Origin: Maribacter zhoushanensis
GTDB lineage: Bacteria; Bacteroidota; Bacteroidia; Flavobacteriales; Flavobacteriaceae
Assembly (NCBI RefSeq): GCF_029350975.1
Contig: NZ_JARKMR010000003.1
Span: forward strand, 393,869 to 457,868
DNA length: 64,000 nt
Direction of reading: 5' to 3'
The notes beneath the pieces were generated by a model. The model was not told the DNA's origin. It did no database searches and saw only the letters and a list, made by a program, of their open reading frames with translations. Every line of letters starts with the position of its first letter. Position 1 is the first letter of the stretch. This document shows, one piece after another, positions 57,975 through 64,000 of the stretch. The position numbers and the translations under genes are program-made.

Positions 57975-58995
57975 TTAATATGCTCTTGTAGCGTTCTAAG
58001 TTTTTAAGTGCAATACCGGTACCACGTACTACGGCGCGTAATGGATCTTCAGCAATGTAAACTGGTAAGTCGGTTTTTTGAGACAACCTTCTGTCCAATC
58101 CGCGTAACATAGAACCACCACCTGCAAGATAGATACCTGTATTATAAATATCGGCAGCTAATTCTGGGGGAGTTTGAGATAATGTTTCCATAACCGCATC
58201 TTCAACACGCAGAATAGATTTATCTAAAGCCTTCGCTATTTCTCTATAAGATATTTGAACTTGTTTTGGTTTTCCTGTTAACAAATCACGCCCTTGTACA
58301 GATTTTTCATCTGGTGGAGATTGTAAATCTTCTGTTGCGGAACCTATTTCAATTTTAATTGCTTCAGCTGTACTCTCGCCAACATATAAGTTGTGCTGAG
58401 TACGCATGTAATAAATAATGTCATTTGTAAATACATCACCTGCAATCTTTACAGATTTATCACAAACGATACCACCTAATGCTATAACGGCAATTTCAGT
58501 AGTACCACCACCTATATCAACGATCATGTTTCCTTTTGGTTGCATAATGTCTAAACCAATACCAATAGCTGCGGCCATTGGTTCGTGAATAAGATACACC
58601 TCTTTACCGTTAACACGTTCTGCAGATTCCTTTACCGCACGCATTTCAACTTCTGTAATACCAGAAGGTATACAGATAACCAAACGCAATGCTGGTGGAA
58701 ACCATTTTTTCTTTAGTGCAGGAATATTCTTGATGAACATCATCAACATCTTTTCAGATGCGTCAAAATCAGCAATTACACCATCTTTCAATGGTCTAAT
58801 TGTTTTTATGTTCTCATGGGTTTTACCTTGCATCATGTTGGCTTCTTTACCAACTGCAATGATTTTTCCGCTAATTCTATCTCTGGCAACGATGGAAGGG
58901 CTATCAACAACTACCTTGTCATTATGAATGATAAGAGTGTTAGCTGTACCTAAATCTATAGCTATTTCCTCGGTCAAGAAATCAAAAAATCCCAT
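57967..58995 (-). CDS. mreB: Rod-shape determining actin-like protein MreB
   Basis: A 342-residue actin-fold ATPase: IAIDLGTANTLIIH (phosphate 1), IVDIGGGTTEIAVIALGGI (phosphate 2), GIYLAGGGSMLRGLD (adenosine) and the connecting VYLIHEPMAAAIGIGLD are all present. It forms short membrane-associated filaments that steer lateral wall synthesis. A TACTTTTG -7 box at 59038-59045 suggests a separate promoter downstream of purH. It is first in the mreB-mreC-mreD-mrdA-rodA order. Confidence 0.96.
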   Translation of the reverse strand: MGFFDFLTEEIAIDLGTANTLIIHNDKVVVDSPSIVARDRISGKIIAVGKEANMMQGKTHENIKTIRPLKDGVIADFDASEKMLMMFIKNIPALKKKWFPPALRLVICIPSGITEVEMRAVKESAERVNGKEVYLIHEPMAAAIGIGLDIMQPKGNMIVDIGGGTTEIAVIALGGIVCDKSVKIAGDVFTNDIIYYMRTQHNLYVGESTAEAIKIEIGSATEDLQSPPDEKSVQGRDLLTGKPKQVQISYREIAKALDKSILRVEDAVMETLSQTPPELAADIYNTGIYLAGGGSMLRGLDRRLSQKTDLPVYIAEDPLRAVVRGTGIALKNLERYKSILIK

Positions 58996-59037
58996 ATGTG
59001 ATGTTTAAATTTTAGATAAAAGGGTGTATTTCATCGA

Positions 59038-59045
59038 CAAAAGTA
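59038..59045 (-). promoter_or_regulatory. -7 promoter element of mreB
   Basis: TACTTTTG on the minus strand, 42 bases before the mreB ATG and directly after the purH stop at 59052. No standard TTG at the expected -33 distance. Confidence 0.4.
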
Positions 59046-59051
59046 ATGAAA

Positions 59052-60584
59052 TTAATGCTTGAAATGACGTGTACCTGTCATCACCATTGAAATTTTGTGT
59101 TCGTTGCAATAATCAACACTTAATTGGTCTTTAATAGATCCGCCCGGTTGAATTACACTGGTGATACCTGCTTTGTCCGCAATCTCCACACAATCAGGGA
59201 AAGGGAAGAAAGCATCACTGGCCATAACCGCTCCTTTAAGGTCAAAATTGAAGGTTTGCGCTTTGTGTATTGCTTGGTTTAAAGCATCAACTCTACTGGT
59301 CTGCCCAGTGCCACTTGCACAAAGTTGTTTGTTTTTGGCAAGTACGATAGTGTTAGACTTTGTATGCTTACAAAGTTTAGATGCAAAAATTAGATCTTCT
59401 AATTCTTGATCTGTTGGGTTTGTGTTGGTTGCATTGGTAAGGTCGGCAACTGTATCTGTTTTATGATCTTTTTCCTGAAGAAGCATACCGTTTAAACAAG
59501 TTCTAACTTGCATCTCTGGCATTTCAACTTCATTTTGTATAAGGATAATTCTATTTTTCTTTCCTTTTAAAACCTCAAGAGCTTCAGCATTATAACTAGG
59601 TGCTATAACAACTTCACAAAATAATTTATGAATTTCTTCTGCGGTAGCCATGTCGATTTCTTTATTGCTAATTAGAACTCCACCAAAAGCAGAAACAGGA
59701 TCACCGGCCAAAGCATCAACATAAGCTTGGTGTAAAGTTTCTCTTTGTGCTAAACCACAAGCATTGTTGTGTTTTAGAATAGCAAAAGTGGGAGCATCAT
59801 TTTTAAATTCTAACATTAAGTTAACGGCAGCATCAACATCTAATAAATTGTTGTATGATAGTTCTTTACCGTGTAATTTTGAGAACATAGCGTCAAAATC
59901 TCCAAAGAAAAATCCTTTTTGGTGTGGATTTTCTCCGTAACGTAAAACTTTGCCTTGAGTTTCGCTTACTTTTAAAGCAGCTAATTCATGATTTTTGTTG
60001 AAGTAGTTGAAAATAGCAGTGTCATAATGAGAAGAAACGTTAAAAGACTTTGCTGCAAAACGTTTTCTGTCTTCAAGGCTAATATTACCGTTGTCTGCAG
60101 ATATAACTTCAAGAAAATCTGCATAGTCTTCCATTGAAGAAACACAGGTAACATCTTTAAAGTTTTTGGCTGCGGCACGAATAAGAGAGATTCCGCCTAT
60201 ATCGATTTTTTCAATAATATCTTGTTCAGAAGCACCACTAGCAACCGTTTTTTCAAAAGGATATAAATCAACAATAACGATATCTATTTGTGGAATTTCA
60301 AATTCAGCTAATTGGGCAACATCGCTTTCGTTGTCCTGTCTGTTTAAAATACCGCCAAATACTTTTGGGTGTAAAGTTTTTACTCTTCCTCCTAAAATAG
60401 AAGGGTAGCTAGTAACATCTTCTACAGGAACCACGTCGATCCCTAAATCAGTTATGAATTTTTCGGTTCCTCCGGTGGAGTAAATAGTGATTCCTAATTC
60501 TTGAAATTTTCTTACTATTGGCTCTAATCCGTCTTTATGAAAAACTGAAATTAAGGCTGAAGATGCTTTTTTTACACTGCTCAT
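59052..60584 (-). CDS. purH: Bifunctional AICAR transformylase / IMP cyclohydrolase
   Basis: A 510-residue PurH. The N-terminal MGS-like IMP cyclohydrolase domain (about 1-195) has STGGTEKFITDLGI, GGRVKTLHPKVFGGIL and VDLYPFEKTV. The C-terminal transformylase domain (about 200-510) has LRYGENPHQKG, ILKHNNACGLA, DPVSAFGGVL and SDAFFPFPDCVE. It carries out the last two steps of de novo purine synthesis, AICAR to IMP, in the cytosol. It is separated from mreB by only 56 bases but has its own -7-like box upstream (60617-60624). Confidence 0.96.
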   Translation of the reverse strand: MSSVKKASSALISVFHKDGLEPIVRKFQELGITIYSTGGTEKFITDLGIDVVPVEDVTSYPSILGGRVKTLHPKVFGGILNRQDNESDVAQLAEFEIPQIDIVIVDLYPFEKTVASGASEQDIIEKIDIGGISLIRAAAKNFKDVTCVSSMEDYADFLEVISADNGNISLEDRKRFAAKSFNVSSHYDTAIFNYFNKNHELAALKVSETQGKVLRYGENPHQKGFFFGDFDAMFSKLHGKELSYNNLLDVDAAVNLMLEFKNDAPTFAILKHNNACGLAQRETLHQAYVDALAGDPVSAFGGVLISNKEIDMATAEEIHKLFCEVVIAPSYNAEALEVLKGKKNRIILIQNEVEMPEMQVRTCLNGMLLQEKDHKTDTVADLTNATNTNPTDQELEDLIFASKLCKHTKSNTIVLAKNKQLCASGTGQTSRVDALNQAIHKAQTFNFDLKGAVMASDAFFPFPDCVEIADKAGITSVIQPGGSIKDQLSVDYCNEHKISMVMTGTRHFKH

Positions 60585-60616
60585 TGTATGATGCTTAAAT
60601 GTTTTTAATAAGCAAG

Positions 60617-60624
60617 CAAAAGTA
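60617..60624 (-). promoter_or_regulatory. -7 promoter element of purH
   Basis: TACTTTTG on the minus strand, followed by GC as in the extended TAnnTTTGC consensus, 32 bases before the purH ATG. Confidence 0.45.
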
Positions 60625-60676
60625 ATTTTTTTGCAGTTATAAAATGAGCTAGTTTATCAACAAAAAGCCTAAAGTT

Positions 60677-61126
60677 TTAAAGAATTTTGGCTACTTCAAA
60701 ATTTACGAATTCTAAAAATGTCTCATCTGCCTTTGTAAAAGGGTCTGGAGTATTAGAATCGATATCTATTTGACCAATGTTTTCACCGTTCACGAATAAG
60801 GGCACAACAATCTCTGCTTTCACTGTAATACTACACGCTATGTAGTTGTCTTGAGCTTGAACATCTGGTACAACAAAATTCTCGTTGCTTTCCGCTACTT
60901 GTCCGCAAATGCCTTTTCCAAAGGGAATTATAGTATGGTCTGTTGGTGCACCTGCATAAGAACCTAATTTAAGTTCTCTCTTGTCGCCATTCTTAAAATA
61001 AAAACCTACCCAATCATAATGTGGTACTTCTGCTTTTAAAAGCTCGCAGATATCCTGCATTTTGGCATCTGGGGTTTTATTAGAATCAATAATAGAACTT
61101 ACTTGAGGGCGTAGCGCTTCTAACAT
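60677..61126 (-). CDS. GAF-domain free-methionine-(R)-sulfoxide reductase-like protein
   Basis: A 149-residue single GAF domain. The sequences WVGFYFKNGDKRELKLGSYAG, IPFGKGICGQVAESNENFVVPDV and the cysteine-containing YIACSITVKAEIVVPLF, with DIDSNTPDPF near the end, match free methionine-R-sulfoxide reductase (MsrC/fRMsr) rather than a ligand-sensing GAF. Catalytic-position cysteine is present at YIACS, and another in GICGQ. It reduces free methionine-R-sulfoxide in the cytosol, complementing msrA/msrB encoded 9 kb away. Confidence 0.8.
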   Translation of the reverse strand: MLEALRPQVSSIIDSNKTPDAKMQDICELLKAEVPHYDWVGFYFKNGDKRELKLGSYAGAPTDHTIIPFGKGICGQVAESNENFVVPDVQAQDNYIACSITVKAEIVVPLFVNGENIGQIDIDSNTPDPFTKADETFLEFVNFEVAKIL

Positions 61127-61183
61127 AGCTTTTTTTTACAAAAATACATATTGTTGCAATGTAACAGTGTGCGCTAAAACAAA

Positions 61184-61215
61184 AAAAAGAGGATGTTTTT
61201 AAACATCCTCTTTTT
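61184..61215 (-). terminator. Terminator of the lipoprotein gene
   Basis: A 15-bp stem, 61184-61198 with 61201-61215, nearly continuous with a minimal loop. Three more A at 61181-61183 extend the U-tail on the minus strand. It is 23 bases after the stop at 61239. Confidence 0.85.
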
Positions 61216-61238
61216 GTACTATATATTGTATGTTGAGA

Positions 61239-62339
61239 TTATGGTTGAATCTTAACATCGAATTCAATAAAATCGGCATTACCAAATCCTGGTTGAATAG
61301 CGGTAACTTTAATTAAACCTTTCTTACCATAGTTGTCAACGAACTCAATAACATCACCTACGCTAAGGTTGGTTATTTTTTGTGAACTTGAACTTGCTAT
61401 AAAATCTAATTCACCATTTAAGGTGATAGCATCAAAAGCAGCAACATCTATAGTTGCAGAAGTTGAAAAGAACATTTGGTTCAATGTTTCTGTTGCAGCA
61501 TTTTCTTCATCTGCACCAGGCTCTAATCCTTCTACTGGAAATCCAAAAGAAGCATCATATTGTTCTGTTGAAGCAAAAGAGGCATTGTCATTTGCAGAAT
61601 CACCAGAAGCGCCATAGTAATATCCAAAATCCCAGAAAGCTCTAAATTCAGGTCCTACATTAATTTTATAAACGGTTTCATTTAATAGTGAGAAGAATGT
61701 TTCCGTGTTACCATTTACATCTGGAGCAAAAAGTTTTATATCCGTAAACTCTCTAACCGCTGCGACAGGGTTGGCACCTGTACCTACGGTAACCGTAATT
61801 TGACCTACACCTAACGCCAATCTTTTTTCGCTATCTCTAAAGTCACCCTTACCGGTAGTTGTCCAAAAAGAGTATACAATTTCTCCGTTTTCAATATCCG
61901 GAACTGGAAGTGGAAAAGAAAAATCGATTTCTTTCTTAGTGGCACCATCTAAATCTATAGAACCATCAGCTTTTAAAGCTTTAGTTAAGTCGTCACTTAC
62001 CAAATCAAAAGAACTAAAAGGCATTTCTCCTTGTCCTAAATAGTTTTGGGTAATGTACATTCTACGTTGTGTTGTAGCATCAGACGTAAAAATAACTCTA
62101 CCTGTAACGTTCGTACCTGCTTCACCGCTTGCAGATGCCATTGTTATATTTGAAGAAGGAACAGCTTCATTGAAAACTATTGTTGCCACTTCTGGCTCAT
62201 CAGAATCATCTGCACCATCATCTCCTGTGGTATCATCTGGTAATGGAGTGTCAAAAATTGACCCGTCGTCAGAACTACAACTGCCTATAAATAGGGCAAT
62301 GGTGCATATTAAGAAGACCTGTTTAATTTGTTTTTTCAT
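61239..62339 (-). CDS. Hypothetical surface lipoprotein, 366 aa
   Basis: A lipoprotein signal (MKKQIKQVFLICTIALFIGSCSSDD, lipobox GSC) is followed by an acidic, aspartate-rich linker of the type that marks surface-exposed lipoproteins in Bacteroidota (SSDDGSIFDTP..DDGADDSDE). The mature part is beta-rich with no recognised domain. It could be a calycin- or immunoglobulin-like binding protein, but no family is assigned. It is monocistronic, with its own terminator. Confidence 0.65.
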   Translation of the reverse strand: MKKQIKQVFLICTIALFIGSCSSDDGSIFDTPLPDDTTGDDGADDSDEPEVATIVFNEAVPSSNITMASASGEAGTNVTGRVIFTSDATTQRRMYITQNYLGQGEMPFSSFDLVSDDLTKALKADGSIDLDGATKKEIDFSFPLPVPDIENGEIVYSFWTTTGKGDFRDSEKRLALGVGQITVTVGTGANPVAAVREFTDIKLFAPDVNGNTETFFSLLNETVYKINVGPEFRAFWDFGYYYGASGDSANDNASFASTEQYDASFGFPVEGLEPGADEENAATETLNQMFFSTSATIDVAAFDAITLNGELDFIASSSSQKITNLSVGDVIEFVDNYGKKGLIKVTAIQPGFGNADFIEFDVKIQP

Positions 62340-62528
62340 AATTTTTAATTTTGATGATTAGTGTTTATTAATTGCTATTTGTTAATGTGTTAACTCTTTT
62401 AACTTAAAAATTTTAAGAATCGTATATTTTATACTTTGTTTATTTTGTAGGATAATTCTTAAATAAAAATTTAGTTAAAGAAATGCACTAAACATACTTG
62501 GCTATTCAATATTTTGTAATTTTACAAT

Positions 62529-62942
62529 GTGAAACAATTGCTACATAAACTATTTTCGGTGTTCATGGCAATGCTATTGTTACTGTCTACTATTTCTTGG
62601 ACGGTAGAAAAGCATTTGTGCATGGGGCGTGTTATGGATGTAGCTTTGTTTGATCATGCCGAAGATTGTGGAATGAAGGCTGGTTTGGCTTTGTTGGAAG
62701 ATGCATCTTCGGTTAAAAAACATTGTTGTGCTGATCAGGCTTTTACCATGCAGGGTCAAGATGATTTGACGCGCGATTTTTCAAAATTCGATTTTTCACA
62801 ACAGGTATTTCTGGTTTCTTTTACAAATGCATACTTAGATTTATTTAAGGATTCAGTTGAAAATAATATTTCTTTTAATTCATATCCGCCGCCAACACTG
62901 GCTGAGGATTTGAATATTCTACACCAAGTTTTCTTGATTTGA
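62529..62942 (+). CDS. HYC_CC_PP-type secreted cysteine-rich protein
   Basis: 137 residues from a GTG start (62529); the overlapping ATG at 62527 is in another frame and is immediately followed by TGA. Signal-like N-terminus (LFSVFMAMLLLLSTISW), then the family pattern: KHLCMG (HYC-like), KKHCCADQ (CC) and YPPPTL (PP). This family is found in Bacteroidota next to copper/heavy-metal transport genes; its role is not established but its cysteines and histidines suggest metal binding. The P-type ATPase follows 196 bases downstream on the same strand. Confidence 0.8.
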   Translation: MKQLLHKLFSVFMAMLLLLSTISWTVEKHLCMGRVMDVALFDHAEDCGMKAGLALLEDASSVKKHCCADQAFTMQGQDDLTRDFSKFDFSQQVFLVSFTNAYLDLFKDSVENNISFNSYPPPTLAEDLNILHQVFLI

Positions 62943-63138
62943 TTTTAGCACTGCCTACCGGCTTTAGTTCGTAAATGCAGTTTAATCAAAAACTACTTTT
63001 ATTTAGTATCTCTTTTCTTTAATTCTATTGTAAACTATAAATAGCTTTTAAAAGTTTTAGTTGCGATTATAGATTTTTGAAAATATAACAAGAAAGTAGA
63101 TACAGTTCTGAGTAACTGTTAGAAATTATAATCTCATA

Positions 63139-64000
63139 ATGAAACATACATATACTATAAGTGGTATGACCTGCAATGGCTGCAGATCTCATGTGGAGCA
63201 CACTTTGTCTACTGTAGAGGGAGTGTCTAATGCCACGGTGAATTTAGAGAAAGCAGAAGCGGTTTTGGAGATGGACAAAGAATTGTCATTGAAGAAGTTG
63301 CAGGATGTTATGAAAGCAGATGGCGGTCATTATTCTATTCATGAGTTAGGAGGGCATCATCACAAAGAAGTGAAACCTAAGAAAGTAGAAAATGGCAATG
63401 GTACTTTTTATTGCCCCATGCATTGCGAAGGAGATAAAACCTATACAGAGCCTGGCGATTGCCCGGTTTGTGGTATGGATTTGGTAGAAGAGGCAAGTGC
63501 CTCGATTCATAAAGGTCAGGAATATACGTGCCCAATGCATCCTGAGGTGGTTCGAGATGAACCGGGTGATTGTCCTATTTGTGGTATGGATTTAGTGCCA
63601 AAGCAAGCTGATGTTTCTGCTGAAGAGAAAAGTTATAATAAGCTTTTAAAAAAGTTTAAAATAGCGGTGGCTTTTACGTTGCCCATTTTTATTATAGCAA
63701 TGTTTGAGATGATTCCTAATAATCCGCTTCATAATATTTTGAGCTTAAGAAACTGGAATTGGGTGCAGTTTGCACTATCAATTCCTGTTGTGTTTTATGC
63801 AACTTGGATGTTTTTTGAGAGAGCCTATCGTTCTGTAAAAACATGGAACTTGAATATGTTTACGTTGATTGGTATTGGAGCAGGTGTAGCGTGGTTATTT
63901 AGTGTATTTGCTATTTTGGTCCCAGATTTTTTTCCTCCACAGTTTAAGACAGACCAAGGCACGGTTCACGTGTATTTTGAGGCAGCTACGGTTATATTGA
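63139..64000 (+). CDS. copA: Copper/heavy-metal P-type ATPase, 3' end outside window (partial)
   Basis: The N-terminal 287 residues of a P1B-type ATPase; the gene runs off the window. An HMA domain with GMTCNGCRSH (CxxC metal site, residues 10-19) is followed by a histidine-rich GGHHHKE linker and two tandem heavy-metal-binding repeats (FYCPMHCEGD.. and YTCPMHPEVV.., each ending PGDCPxCGMDL). The first membrane helices come after (from about residue 172). The layout is that of CopA/SilP-type Cu(I)/Ag(I) exporters, in the inner membrane. The catalytic CPC/DKTGT motifs lie beyond position 64000 and cannot be verified. Confidence 0.85.
   Translation, partial: MKHTYTISGMTCNGCRSHVEHTLSTVEGVSNATVNLEKAEAVLEMDKELSLKKLQDVMKADGGHYSIHELGGHHHKEVKPKKVENGNGTFYCPMHCEGDKTYTEPGDCPVCGMDLVEEASASIHKGQEYTCPMHPEVVRDEPGDCPICGMDLVPKQADVSAEEKSYNKLLKKFKIAVAFTLPIFIIAMFEMIPNNPLHNILSLRNWNWVQFALSIPVVFYATWMFFERAYRSVKTWNLNMFTLIGIGAGVAWLFSVFAILVPDFFPPQFKTDQGTVHVYFEAATVIL

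Noticed and set aside
1-64000. Prophage, insertion sequence, integrase or CRISPR content
   Set aside because: No transposase, integrase, phage structural or cas-like protein is present, and no regular spaced repeats were seen.

Overview
The window looks like the chromosome of a marine-type flavobacterium (phylum Bacteroidota, probably Flavobacteriaceae; genus not determinable from here). The DNA is AT-rich, start codons lack clear Shine-Dalgarno sequences, and the -7 boxes follow the Bacteroidota TAnnTTTG pattern. Clade-typical families include GYDIA-type GHMP kinase with class II HMG-CoA reductase (mevalonate pathway), HYC_CC_PP-type protein, TIGR04282/TIGR04283-like glycosyltransferases, type III pantothenate kinase and an LptC lipoprotein. 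I see no prophage, insertion sequence, integron or CRISPR array; this is essentially core chromosome with a few accessory pieces.

Layout. 1-900: a 7-bp tandem repeat, a GNAT acyltransferase, and upstream of it a 28-codon leader ORF ending Arg-Arg-Arg-Arg-Pro-stop with its own nested stem-loops. This is the most striking signal: a likely arginine-sensing leader in front of what is probably the first gene of an arginine biosynthesis operon (rest outside the window). 0.95-8.2 kb: a GT-C membrane glycosyltransferase, agmatinase-family ureohydrolase, NTF2-like protein, AraC regulator, DUF983 protein, a methyltransferase, an unknown protein, a large structured inverted repeat, and a two-gene YHYH lipoprotein unit. 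8.4-11.7 kb: a two-component propeller sensor kinase lacking receiver and DNA-binding domains. 12.0-17.2 kb: two family 2 glycosyltransferases, a MORN-like protein and an alpha-L-rhamnosidase-like enzyme. 17.3-22.2 kb: a 4Fe-4S membrane protein and an FAD oxidoreductase divergent from a DUF547 protein and an outer-membrane protein, around a perfect 21-bp palindrome. 22.3-29.1 kb: Omp85-like protein, cell-wall amidase, a four-gene arsenosugar-cluster-like operon (rhodanese, DUF2064 protein, purine nucleoside phosphorylase, glycosyltransferase), and a GH32 fructanase lipoprotein.

29.5-37.4 kb: tRNA-Phe divergent from a tight envelope-biogenesis operon (coaX, outer-membrane protein, TPR protein, lptC, small membrane protein, CNNM/CBS protein, PpiD-like foldase). 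37.4-39.7 kb: mevalonate-pathway pair. 39.9-43.6 kb: dipeptidyl peptidase IV plus a POT peptide transporter, a peptide-scavenging unit. 43.6-48.5 kb: surE, small membrane protein, lpxB, NlpC/P60 and comEC in one operon. 48.7-53.3 kb: Tsp-like protease, DoxX, msrB-msrA, NUC1 nuclease. 53.3-60.6 kb: the rod-shape cluster (mreB, mreC, mreD, mrdA, rodA) behind purH. 60.7 kb to the end: GAF-type methionine sulfoxide reductase, a lipoprotein, and a copper-handling locus whose P-type ATPase runs off the window.

Most genes are in short, tightly packed operons with overlapping stop/start codons, and many units end in clear stem-loop terminators. Several are shared by convergent genes; one lies inside the 3' codons of comEC.
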